Assembly: GCA_963995525.1 (NCBI GenBank)
Contig: OZ023212.1
Span: 8,858,893-8,922,892, forward strand
Origin: Escarpia spicata
Lineage: Eukaryota > Annelida > Polychaeta > Sabellida > Siboglinidae
Direction of reading: 5' to 3'
Length of the DNA: 64,000 nt
The position numbers and the translations under genes were made by a program. The notes beneath the pieces are model-generated. The model saw nothing but the letters and a program-made list of their open reading frames with translations. It was not told the origin of the DNA and did no database searches. Positions 24,556 through 38,104 of the stretch are shown in pieces; within the stretch, counting starts at the first letter, position 1; each line of letters opens with the position of its first letter.

Positions 24556-27500
24556 CATTAATAACACATGTGCATCATTAGTGGAAGAGGGGTCGTCAGC
24601 ATATCGCAACGCTTTCCCCATTTTCTTAGTTCAGGTGGACAATGTGTTCACAGGGTTTTGATGCGGAGACAGCTCGCTTCTCTTCCACTGATGATTTTAG
24701 TTAGGTAGGACAGGCATAATCGACCCCACTTTTAAGGTTTAGCCTCAGTTATATATAGTGTAATGCGTCAGCGGGTAGTGTTGGTTTTAGATTTGGTGTG
24801 GTTGACTGGTGTGCTTGGCTAGTATTATACTGTGCAGTAGGTCTATGGTGATTTTAGCAGTAACGACATTGTTTGATATATGATATCATGTATACCAATA
24901 CTGCTTGTTTTATGTGCCGAAATGTGGGCTCGGTCAACCTGAGGTACAGGAGACTAGTATGGGCTCAGTCACAGGCCTGGCCTTGGGATGTCGAGCCCAC
25001 ATTTCTCTCTTATCACGTTAATAAATAAACGTCATTCATTTGGCCTTTTTTCATCACTATATTGGACTCTGTGTTGTTGCTTGCATAAATATATATATGC
25101 ATAATGATTGGCTTTTTATTTGCTTTGAAGGAATTATTTTACAAAGAAGACTTGATAATCTATGTTAAAACTTCAGTAAGCTTAAAATAGAAAATGTCCT
25201 GAGTCTTAACAGATTTGCAGTACGTTTTGTAAGTTGGTTTAATTCAGCATTTTGTTGACAGGTGGCTCCACAAGTTCGGTCATTTTCGGAGCAGGTGTTG
25301 GAGCCTCAGTTTGGTGATGCTGCTGGACCCGCCGATAAGCCGATTCCAGCTGGTGTTCTTGACCTTGATCTGTCCAGGAAAGTCTCTGATGTTGCTGTCA
25401 AGTAAGAATCACTTCCAACTAAACAGTAGTTATTATCTAATTTATTTATATTATAAATATAACTTTGAAAACGCAATAAAACTGTATCAACAAATATATT
25501 TTAGCATCACTCGAGTAGTATCAGTTAAGTAGTGCCATCATGGTCTTAGCTAGTGTTATTATATTGATTCAGTGTAAGTTCCTTATTGGGTGTTCAAAGT
25601 TGTTTGTCTTAGTCAAATCTGTATGGAACGTTTCCTTAAGGTGGCTGCATCAGCTGTCATATGCTTCTTTTGAATTAATCATTTCTAATATAAATTTTGA
25701 AGATAAACTAACCATTTTTTCTTGGAGTTTGCCTGAGACACTAAATAATACTCCAGACCAAAAAGAATAGATTTTGTTATGTTGTTTAGAGATATTTAAA
25801 TGTGTTTAAAGACAATTAAAAAATATGTTAAAAAAAAATCACCCTAAAATGGCATTTTATTTCATTTTGAGAAACTCCCCAAAAGAAAATTTTTTTGTGG
25901 TTGTAAGTATAAACATGTTATTGACATTCCCACAGGTTTTTTTTGTAAACAAATTAAGTTTAATACAGCTTCATAAACATTTTGCTACAATATTGAAAGA
26001 CAGCAAAAATCTGTACTGCATTTTTGGCATGACCCCTTCACCAAACATAAAACCATCCCGTGCAATTATGGGTAAACACAAGTCAAGTTCATATGTCAAG
26101 TTATGGCTTTGTAAGTATTGTAGTGTTTATAAAAAGTTACATTAAGTAATACTTCCTGGTTGTTACTGATAATATAAGTGTCACCAGATGCTTGTTTTTT
26201 TGCTTAGAAATGTGACTTTTTTACTGGCATGTGGCTTATTTCAACATGATTTGACAGACACTTCTATTACTGAGATTTCCCCCCAAGGTTTTCCTGCTAA
26301 GTTGTCTCATGATATTGTGTTACGAAAGGCCACGTGTTGAACTTGTTGTGGTAAACAAGATTGATTGACACCTGCTGGAGTCAGTCACGTGTCATTGCAA
26401 ATGGCGGCTGAGGTCGGGCATTATCGGAGAATAAACAAAACTACCGCCAGTATTTGGTGATTTGACAGTGTGATGCATTTAGGTAATTATAATACAACAA
26501 TATAGTGGCATGAGAATAACCAAACTATATGATCTGCATTCATAGTGAACGAATTTATGTTTGAACTGGGCTGACGCACATGTGATGGTCACTATGGAAA
26601 CATCGTCAGTTTCCAAGAATCTGAAAAGGGACTTTCCACAGACATATAAAAATCCTAGTTTTTAAAGGATGGATTGGTGACATATGGTGATAGTGCCTTG
26701 GTTTTTTTAATAGTACACATGTTCAGACTGACACCTACTAATGTTCTATGAAGAAAAAAATAAAGAAATCAACTGATCAAATGATAGCCAGCCTAGTTAC
26801 CTTAATATCTTTTTTGTATTCACTACATATTTTAATTATCCTTAACTTACCCAAAATGGTATGACAGCTGAAAAACACTTGTTTTGGAATCGTAACTAAA
26901 ATTGACAAATGGAAGAAGTATTTCCCCAAGGTTTAATGAATTAATATACATACAACCTTTGTGAAATACATTTTAAATGTTAACTGACATAGCAGCATTA
27001 ACGAAGCTTATGCCCAATTGATGCATGCTTCCAGTGGAGTGGTGGCGCCACAAGCTTCAGGCATCTCGCGTGAGGATGCGCAGGAAGGTGCCGTAGCTGT
27101 AGATGCGGCTGCTGCTGTAGCAGAGGCGCCACCCTGTGCACAACATGACAACCATGAGGTATCGGAACAACTAAGTCTGGTTGAAAGCGAAAAACTACAA
27201 ATTGAGAAGGTTAGTCAACATCATCATCTAAATGTCAAGAATGCAGTTCATGGTAGTCTACTTTGATGTCTGTGCTGCAAAATTGTTTTGAAGTTCAGGA
27301 ATCGTTATTCCTAATTTAGACGTGAGTAGTTTTGAATAAGTTTAACATGGTCTTCTCTGTCCACAATTTGGCTGACAATTAACCAGCTCTCTCACCATGT
27401 CTTTACTTCTTGAACAATGACATTCAGATTGGGCGCGTATCCTTCTAACAATCTCTAAGGTCTTTATTGCATCATTGCATAATCATCTGTTTGTTACATG

Positions 27501-30500
27501 TTGTGTCCCGGGAGATGTTTTTGGTCAACATGGCAGTGATTGCTGTTTATTAGTACATTATAAATGTCACTACCAGGAGTTGAAGGCTATGGCAGACAGA
27601 CATGCTGAGCTGATACAACAACTACAAGAAAGTTCCCAGCAACAGATGGAGCAGGGTGAACAGTACAAGGCCCTACAGGTAGGTCCTCAACATGGGAAAC
27701 ATAATGTATTACAATTTCTTTGTAAAAATTAATGTATATGAATATATTCTTAACATAATTCTTTCAGGGGTGTCTATTAAATATTGTGAGTATGACTATT
27801 TTGTATAATGTTGGTGGTCAGATCAGGATTGTAAAATCTCTACTAGTTGATTAACATTATCTTATCTGTAATAATAATGTTGTGTTATTTCCACATAAAC
27901 TTTCTTTTGTCTGTAAAGTTCAAGAAATAGTACGAGAGTCGTAACAATATTCAGATTAAATTTCATTACATTAATTTCAGTTGAAACATGAAACCGAGAT
28001 TGAAGAGTTGCGGAAGGCGGGACATGATGCAGTCGCAGTTATTGTTGAGGAGTACAAGGTGAGATGTTCTCTTTGAGTAGCATATAGCTTATGCTAGAGC
28101 TAATGTTTAAAGACGTTCATTGAATGTAGATTTTAGTGGACATTGACGTGTTATAGTTTTAGTGTGCTATGTTTATCAATGGTTATATATGTCATATATA
28201 ACATATTAAAAGCCTAAGTTTACCAGGAGATAAATATATAGATTTTTTAATATATAGTACTTTATAGAGTGCTGGTGTTTGTGAAAATTTTAATAAACTC
28301 ACCCCCAAATTGCTTTGTATCATCACTTCAGTATGCACAGGAACAAATAGTTGTGATGGCTTATATGATAATAATTTGAATTCATTTGTAAATATAAGAA
28401 GGTATCGGAAGAATCACACTGTAGTTTACAACTACTAAACCAGCTGTTTATTAGTATATATACAAATAACCTGGATAAACAGTGGATATCTTGAAAACTT
28501 GAAAAATCTTAGGGAGTAATTATTTATCAGAAGTTGGGTTGGAACCATGATACACTGATTTAAAATCCAACCTACCCTGGAACATGAACCACCCTCCAGT
28601 CATGAGCACAGAATTCGGACCCCATTTTGTACATTGGTAAAAAAACATTGTCACAAAATTCAGAAAATTAATCCACCCCCAAATCAAAGATACTAAAAAT
28701 CAACCCCAGACTAAATCATGCGCATTGAAAACTGAGCCCATGCATGATTCTTCTGAATATCCCCGTGATAAAGTTTGACCACTCCCTTATGCAGTGAGTA
28801 CGTATTTCAGGAGCTGTGTCGAGGGACCGTCTCAGAACAGCATGCGGCAGCTGAGAAGAAGCTGATTGAACTACTGGAGGAAGAGCGGGGGAAGTGTCAA
28901 CAGTTGCTGCTTGATCAGGTAAATAAACCACCTGTACTTCCCCCTTCGTTCACCTCATTAGTTCACGTTCTTGATGAGTCTTCTCCACTTATCATCGCAA
29001 ACATCTACCATTCTCTCCCACTTTTGGTGGTTCACCGATGTCTTTTTGAGATCTCCCCTCACACTGTCTCTCCATCTTAATGTTGATGTCCCACTTCTGC
29101 CACCCCTCCGTTGTGTGTGCCTTCTTTATCAAACTATCGTCACTTGTTCTCCATATGTGACCTGCCCATCTCAGTCTCGTCCCAACTACCTTCATTTTCG
29201 GGTGTATCATTGTCCCAACCTCTTCTCTTAATTCCTCCTTCATCTGTCTATCTTCTCATATATTACATATTCTCGAACTCAGTTGTTTCTGCCACTTGTT
29301 GTTGTTCCTCCTGTCTCTGTTACTACAGGATCATGTAAATAAATACAATAAGGTAACATCTGTTACAGTGCAGTTTCCCTCATTGAGATATTTTAAAGGG
29401 CTTAACCTTCCCCCTGGCAGACCTGTTCATCCCATCACCAACTTGACTTCTCTCAGAAGCATTCAGCCATGCTTCAGTTACTGCACGAAGACTGTCCACC
29501 TACACATATATCCACAACTTTCTAAGGCCAGGTACTCGTTTGTAGAGTAACATATCAGTAGGTAGCAAGGTGTTTAGTGCAACGGACTCTCAAGAGATTC
29601 CTGCTTCAGGTCCTCCTGGTGCCGTTTTGAACCTTGGGCAAGTTTGTTCACTCCATGTTGCTCCAGTTCACTCAGCTATATGATTGAATGTATGATATTT
29701 GTGTATGAATTACTTTTTCCTAGTAATTGCAGTGTGGCTGAATGTTTCCTAGGGAAGTCGAGATGGTGTTCGATTAAACAAACCTACCTCGCTGTAAAAA
29801 ACTTATGTTCGCCTGATTTGAGACAGTATTGCATGAACGGAATTGTCCAAGCTTGGAAATCTTTGAGCTGCTTTTCCCTAGAATGGCCTAGATGTAGGTA
29901 ATCTTTCGGGTTCTTTTGTGATCTTACAGGATCCTGTTGCCAATCTTATAAGTGTACGCTGTGGTTATTTGAGTGCTGTGCTTCTGTTCTGCAGCAAGAG
30001 AGATTGTGTGGACAGATGGATGAAGAACGGGAGAAGATGGAGAAGAAAATCGCTGATGCTTTGGAGACACAGACAAAACTGCAAGAGGTACTGTTTTCCT
30101 TCCTGAGCATGGCTAAATGTCAAAGTTGGCTCTGTCACAATGTCAAAGTTGGCAGCTCTGTCACAATGTATGGAGTCCAAATGTATCTTATCATCTGTTG
30201 TCTTTTGGCAAGCCGTTTGGCCATCATTGTCCTTCATATTTGTAGATTGTTTTTGGTTACAATATGACTTTATTTTTGTATTGTTGAGTAAATGTCAGCA
30301 ATGTCAATATGTATGAGGATATAGTTGACAGATATTTGGTAAAGGCACGTCACACAGCTGAGAACTGTTGGACTCTCAATAAGCCAACAGAGGTTTCTGT
30401 GTTGAATGGTTATCTTGTTAAAATCTGAAATATTATATTTATGGTGTGTGTGTGTGTGCGTGCATGCATGCATGTGTGCGAGTGGCGTGGTGTGGTGTAT

Positions 30501-33500
30501 GCGGTGTGCATGGTGTGCAGTGTGTGCGCGTTGGGAGACTCTGAATTCTGAAAGAAAATGGCATCTATTTCAAAGAATTTATTAATCTGCTGATTTCTCC
30601 AGTGTCCGAAACAGTAACAAGTTAATCAACTGTACCAAACACTATGTTGTTATTAGCGAATATTTGTAATTTGAACACCGTAAAGTTATAAATTAGTATT
30701 TGTATAATTACATTTGAATAAAAAAATATGATGTATGATCTACGAGTACAAACGACATCTCAAGAAGATAAGCAAATGTTTTATTGTTTATAGGAGAAAG
30801 TTAAAATTGTTGTGAAAGAGGAACAAGAACGATGTCAAGAACAAATAAAAATTGCCATCGAGGTATGTCTTTCAAAATGTAATTAGCATTGTCTTAAGAA
30901 ACATTATTTAACAAACTGTGTTGTTCATTTTTCTCCGTCTTAAAAAATCAAAACATGTTTTATTGCTTTTATGTCACATCTAGTTTAATGTTTATTTTAA
31001 TAAAACTTGGACAGACTCTTCTTATGTACAGCTCAGAACTCTGTATCAGCCACATGTATGTGGCTAGAGTATTGTCGAGCTTCTTCTTCTTAGAGAGACT
31101 CACTAGATTTTAATAGGTTATAGCAATTTCACAACATTATTTCTGTATAACATACAATTACAAATTAAAACAAATTTCCAAGATGGCTTTAGATATGTTT
31201 ACTAATAAAGTCTGTTTCTGTAAACCACGTTTAGGAAGTGAAGGATGAACACAAGAAAGCAATGGAAGAAGTTCTTCAGGCAGAACGAAAGAAAGCCACA
31301 CAGCTTCTGAAGGACGAATCGGTAATAACATTTTGAATTGTGTTGATAAATTAATTTTTATACGATGTAATGTAGAAATAATAACCAGACAATTAGTTGC
31401 TATAGAGAGTTAAAATGTTGCACAAAATTATAATTTTGTATGACACAGTGAATTTCTTCGATGTTTAAATGTATTAAATAATTATATGCTTATATATAGT
31501 CAACAATTGCATATTCTATTGATTGTAATCTTGTATTTGATTTACGTAGTTTTTGTTCTGATATACTGGATACCAATGCTGTGTCATTTACTATTTATAA
31601 TTTGTGCCTTAGACATACTGCTTGATCATCAGAAATAAAAACATTTTCCATTATTATATAATGAGTGTAAGCTTTGTATATTCTATTATTTTACGTAGAT
31701 ATGTAATCACTGTTCATGCAACCATATTTGTAGCATGATCTGGCCTGATGGCTATTATCATCATATCACTGACATTTGTTATACATGCCTCCTCCAGGAG
31801 CGACTGATGGTGCTAGTAGAAGAAGAACGACAGCAGAGTAAAAGAGCAGTGGAGCAAGCCGTAGAGCATGAGCGCTCCCAGTGCAAGGTGTGTTTGTGTG
31901 ACTGTTCATATGTGACCTATTTACCCATGTATCCATGGCAACTTGTAAGAATGGATAATCTAGCTACATCTCATATTTATTGATATAACATGAAATATTA
32001 ATCTAATAAATATAACCGGATACAGATGCAATAAAAAAAAATGTCAACTGTGGGAAATTCCTCAAACAGCTGATTGAACTGGTAGAAGTTCAAATAAATC
32101 TCTTTTTTTTAGACTGCACACAATATTGATGGGGTCTCGCTGATGATCTGATAGTTTTTGCACTGTACAAATCAGCCAACAGCCATTACTATGTGCTGCA
32201 GAAATGTATTATTTTAATCAGTTTTAAGGTTCATACCACATGTTAGATTGACCACAACATTAATTGTATTTTCTGTGATTGTTCCAAGGTTCGCTGATCA
32301 GTCGGAGACATTTTATGAAAAACTGCACAAATTTGGTATAACATACATCATAAGATACATCACGTATGCCTACTTCAGGAAATTATCTTCTGAGCAGATA
32401 CTACTTATAAGGTATTAAATTAGTTATGGTCAATGAGAAATGTGTTCCCTGGGAAAATGCCAACATTCCACAAATAGATTGTGCTGGGCATTGAGTGTAC
32501 CAGGAGTTTAAATAAAGCTAAGTTTCTTTTTTGTGAATATGTACCTGATGGCCTGTCATTGATGATCTGGTAGTTCTTGCACTGTCACCCACTCACTATC
32601 CCATAACCAGGCGGTTGTTGGGGCACCACTGATGACTTGCCAGCTCCCGATATCTCATTTGATTTTCTGCCGCCCTCTTGGAGGTGCTGAAGGTCAAGCC
32701 AGTCCACTCCTGCATGTTGTCTTCCCACCTCTTACTCTGTCTCCCTCTCTTTCTTCCTGGCACAGTGCCTTGTAGGATGGTTTTTGCAAGGTTGGTTGAT
32801 CTAGTAACATGCACTGTCTAGATGAGTAGAGAGCTATTGTTGTGTGTTGTAGGAGTGTATCCGTGAGGTGGTGAAGGAGGAGAGCTATTGTTGTGTGTTG
32901 TAGGAGTGTATCCGTGAGGTGGTGAAGGAGGAGAGCTATTGTTGTGTGTTGTAGGAGTGTATCTGTCAGGTGGGGAAGGAGGAGAGCTATTGTGTGTTGT
33001 AGGAGTGTATCCGTGAGGTGGTGAAGGAGCAGAGCTATTGTTGTGTGTTGTAGGAGTGTATCCGTGAAGTGGTGAAGGAGGAGAGCTATTGTTGTGTGTT
33101 GTAGGAGTGTATCCGTGAGGTGGTGAAGGAGGAGAGCTATTGTGTGTTGTAGGAGTGTATCCGTGAGGTGGTGAAGGAGGAGAGCTATTGTTGTGTGTTG
33201 TAGGAGTGTATCCGTGAGGTGGTGAAGGAGGACAGCTATTGTTGTGTGTTGTAGGAGTGTATCCACGAGGTGATAAAGGAGGACAGCTATTGTTGTGTGT
33301 TGTAGGAGTGTATCCGTGAGGTGGTGAAGGAGGTGAGCTATTGTGTGTTGTAGGAGTGTATCCGTGAGGTGGTGAAGGAAGAGAGCTATTGTTGTGTGTT
33401 GTAGGAGTGTATCCATGAGGTGGTGAAGGAGGAGAGCTATTGTTGTGTGTTGTAGGAGTGTATCCGTGAGGTGGTGAAGGTGGAGAGCTATTGTTGTGTG

Positions 33501-36500
33501 TTGTAGGAGTGTATCCGTGAGGTGGTGAAGGAGGAGAGCTATTGTTGTGTGTTGTAGGAGTGTATCGGTGAGGCGGTGAAGGAGGAGAGCTATTGTTGTG
33601 TGTTGTAGGAGTGTATCCGTGAGGGGTGAAGGAGGAGACCTATTGTTGTGTGTTGTAGGAGTGTATCCGTGAGGCGGTGAAGGAGGAGAGCTATTGTTGT
33701 GTGTTGTAGGAGTGTATCCGTGAGGTGGTGAAGGAGAGCTATTGTTGTGTGTTGTAGGAGTGTATCTGTTAGGTGGGGAAGGAGGAGAGCTATTGTGTGT
33801 TGTAGGAGTGTATCCGTGAGGTGGTGAAGGAGGAGAGCTATTGTTGTGTGTTGTAGGAGTGTATCCGTGAGGTGGTGAAGGAGGAGAGCTATTGTGTATT
33901 GTAAGAGTGTATCCGTGAGGTGGTGAAGGAGGAGAGCTATTGTGTATTGTAGGAGTGTATTCGTGAGGCGGTGAAGGAGGAGAGCTATTGTGTGTTGTAG
34001 GAGTGTATCCGTGAGGCGGTGAAGGAGGAGAGCTATTGTGTGTTGTAGGAGTGTATCTGTGAGGTGGTGAAGGAGGAGAGCTATTGTGTGTTGTAGGAGT
34101 GTATCCGTGAGGCGGAGAAGGAGGAGACCTATTGTTGTGTGTTGTAGGAGTGTATCCATGAGGTGGTGAAGGAGAGCTATTGTTATGTGTTGTAGGAATG
34201 TATCTGACAGGTGGGGAAGGAGGAGAGCTATTGTGTGTTGTAGGAGTGTATCCGTGAGGCGGTGAAGGAGGAGAGCTATTGTGTGTTGTAGGAGTGTATC
34301 TGTGAGGTGGTGAAGGAGGAGAGCTATTGTTGTGTGTTGTAGGAGTGTATCCGTGAGGCGGAGAAGGAGGAGACCTATTGTTGTGTGTTGTAGGAGTGTA
34401 TCCATGAGGTGGTGAAGGAGAGCTATTGTTATGTGTTGTAGGAATGTATCTGACAGGTGGGGAAGGAGGAGAGCTATTGTGTGTTGTAGGAGTGTATCCG
34501 TGAGGCGGTGAAGGAGGAGAGCTATTGTGTGTTGTAGGAGTGTATCTGTGAGGTGGTGAAGGAGGAGAGCTATTGTTGTGTGTTGTAGGAGTGTATCCGT
34601 GAGGCGGAGAAGGAGGAGACCTATTGTTGTGTGTTGTAGGAGTGTATCCATGAGGTGGTGAAGGAGAGCTATTGTTATGTGTTGTAGGAATGTATCTGAC
34701 AGGTGGGGAAGGAGGAGAGCTATTGTGTGTTGTAGGAGTGTATCCATGAGGTGGTGAAGGAGGAGAGCTATTGTGTATTGTAGGAGTGTATCCGTGAGGC
34801 GGTGAAGGAGGAGAGCTATTGTGTGTTGTAGGAGTGTATCCGTGAGGTGGTGAAGGAGGACAGCTATTGTTGTGTGTTGTAGGAGTGTATCCGTGAGGCG
34901 GAGAAGGAGGAGACCTATTGTTGTGTGTTGTAGGAGTGTATCCGTGAGGTGGTGAAGGAGAGCTATTGTTGTGTGTTGTAGGAGTGTATCTGTCAGGTGG
35001 GGAAGGAGGAGAGCTATTGTGTGTTGTAGGAGTGTATCCGTGAGGTGGTGAAGGAGGAGAGCTATTGTTGTGTGTTGTAGGAGTGTATCCGTGAGGTGGT
35101 GAAGGAGGAGAGCTATTGTGTATTGTAGGAGTGTATCCATGAGGTGGTGAAGGAGGAGAGCTATTGTGTGTTGTAGGAGTGTATCCGTGAGGTGGTGAAG
35201 GAGGAGAGCTATTGTTGTATGTTGTAGGAGTGTATCCGTGAGGTGGTGAAGGAGGAGAGCTATTGTTGTGTGTTGTAGGAGTGTATCCGTGAGGTGGTGA
35301 AGGAGGAGAGCTATTGTTGTGTGTTGTAGGAGTGTATCCGTGAGGTGGTGAAGGAGGAGAGCTATTGTTGTGTGTTGTAGGAGTGTATCCGTGAGGTGGT
35401 GAAGGAGAGCTATTGTTGTGTGTTGTAGGCGTGTATCCATGAGGCGGTGAAGGAGGAGATCTATTGTGTGTAGTAGGAGTGTATCTGTGAGGTGGTGAAG
35501 GTGGAGAGCTATTGTTGTGTGTTGTAGGAGTATCCGTGAGGCGGTGAAGGAGGAGAGCTATTGTGTATTGTAAGAGTGTATCCGTGAGGCGGTGAAGGAG
35601 GAGAGCTATTGTGTATTGTAGGAGTGTATCCATGAGGCGGTGAAGGAGGAGAGCTATTGTGTGTTGTAGGAGTGTATCCGTGAGGTGGTGAAGGAGCAGA
35701 GCTATTGTTGTGTGTTGTAGGAGTGTATCGGTGAGGTGGTGAAGGAGGAGAGCTATTGTTGTGTGTTGTAAGAGTGTATCCGTGAGGTGGTGAAGGAGGA
35801 GAGCTATTGTTGTGTGTTGTAGGAGTGTATCCGTGAGGTGGTGAAGGAGGAGAGCTATTGTTGTGTGTTGTAGGAGTGTATCCGTGAGGTGGTGAAGGAG
35901 GAGAGCTATTGGGTGTTGTAGGAGTGTATCCGTGAGGTGGTGAAGGAGCAGAGCTATTGTTGTGTGTTGTAGGAGTGTATCCGTGAGGCGGTGAAGGAGG
36001 AGAGCTATTGTGTATTTTAGGAGTGTATCCATGAGGCGGTGAAGGAGGAGATCTATTGTGTGTTGTAGGAGTGTATCCGTGAGGTGGTGAAGGTGGAGAG
36101 CTATTGTTGTGTGTTGTAGGAGTGTATCCGTGAGGCGGTGAAGGAGGAGAGCTATTGTGTATTGGAGGAGTGTATCCATGAGGCGGTGAAGGAGGAGAGC
36201 TATTGTGTGTTGTAGGAGTGTATCCATGAGGTGGTGAAGGTGGAGAGCTATTGTTGTGTGTTGTAGGAGTGTATCCGTGAGGCACTGAAGGTGGAGAGCT
36301 ATTGTTGTGTGTTGTAGGAGTGTATCCGTGAGGCGGTGAAGGAGGAGAGCTATTGTGTGTTGTAGGAGTGTATCCATGAGGTGGTGAAGGTGGAGAGCTA
36401 TTGTTGTGTGTTGTAGGAGTGTATCCGTGATGCGGTGAAGGAGGAGAGCTATTGTTGTGTGTTGTAGGAGTGTATCCATGAGGCGGTGAAGGAGGAGAGC

Positions 36501-38058
36501 TATTGTTGTGTGTTGTAGGAGTGTATCCGTGAGGTGGTGAAGGAGGAAAGCTATTGTTGTGTGTTGTAGCAGTGTATCCGTGAGGCGGTGAAGGAGGAGA
36601 GCTATTGTTGTGTGTTGTAGGAGTGTATCCGTGAGGCGGTGAAGGAGGAGAGCTATTGTTGTGTGTTGTAAGAGTGTATCCGTGAGGTGGTGAAGGTGGA
36701 GAGCTATTGTGTATTGTAGGAGTGTATCTGTGAGTCGGTGAAGGTGGAGAGCTATTGTGTATTGTAGGAGTGTATCCGTGAGGCAGTGAAGGTGGAGAAC
36801 TATTGTTGTGTGTTGTAGGAGTGTATCTGTGAGGCGGTGAAGGTGGAGAACTATTGTGTATTGTAGGAGTGTATCCATGAGGCAGTGAAGGAGGAGACTG
36901 AGAGAAGTGAGGAGATGAGGAGACAGGCGCTGGACCTCGCTAGGACTGAGATGAAGGCTTACGTTGAGGAACAGAGACAGGTTAGTTGGGGATGACACTG
37001 GCCTGAGTGGTTCAGTACACCACGTACTGTAGTAGAGATCAATATTTGTCAACATCACCTGTCAAGAAACTGTTTTTGCTCTGTTTTTGTATATGTGAGT
37101 CTTTGTGATCGGCCACTGCAAAGTGGGTATTAAAGGGACATAGTCTGCCCGGAATTAGTGGGCGTAGTAATTTCTAACTGGAAGTTTGCCATGTTGACCG
37201 TGGGAAAGTGAGCACCATTGAACATCAAAGGGAATAGCAATTAACTTAGCCCCTCTTGGCTGTACTTCCAATAAAATTTGTTTTGAAACTGGATGTTTTG
37301 TTTATTATTTGAACATGCCCCCGTGGCCATGCCTTCAAATTGCGACTGTTGTTATGGGCTTACTAAAAACAATTTGGTGGGCAGTATACCATCAACATAG
37401 TTAGTATAATCTTAAGGGGACACATGTTGCGACAAACTTTTTTTTTTAATTCTAATGGTAGAGAACCAAAACTTGGTGGGAATTATCTCTGTGGATCATG
37501 ATTGATATAACAAGTGAATTTTTTATTTGGACAAGTATGTGCCTTGGAAATGGCAACCATTTATTTTTGGGGACCCTTTTTCATGCGCAAATCCAAAAAC
37601 AATGCATGGTGCTACAACATGCAAAGTAGGCTTGATGTTTTAATAGGCTGCATGAATGTGCAGGGAGGTAAAATGGAAACTGGTGGATATGCAAAATCCA
37701 TCATGACAGTTTGTAATGCATGTCTCAAAATATTTGTACTCAAAATTTGGAGCTGTTATATCTTACGGTTTTCTCTCAGGATCCTTGTGAAATTTATGCA
37801 TTGACTAATAACAGAATTCTGAGAATGAATGAATGAATGAAATGAAATTTATTAGACCAATAATTACAAATACATATTATAACAGAGTATATACAATCAG
37901 TCAGGAGACTCCCGTTAAGGCATTTAAATGCCGCTGCCACGAGAACCACCTTAAATAATAATTATAGTATAATAATTGTATGTTTAGTAAGTAATTTAAC
38001 TGGTAATACATGAACATGTCATCGAAAAAAAATATAACCAAAATACGTCCAGTAGCTG

Positions 38059-38104
<46 letters not shown>

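Noticed and set aside
26395..26460. ATGGCGGCTGAGG start-like context, possible alternative promoter
   Set aside because: Opens only a short frame, no downstream donor in frame, no other promoter evidence.
32694..37058. 1,454-residue open frame on the minus strand with LTDTLLQHTTIA-type repeats (and nested 616- and 258-residue frames)
   Set aside because: Artefact of a tandem array with unit lengths divisible by three. It lies antisense to CCDC91 and encodes only low-complexity repeats that switch frame midway.
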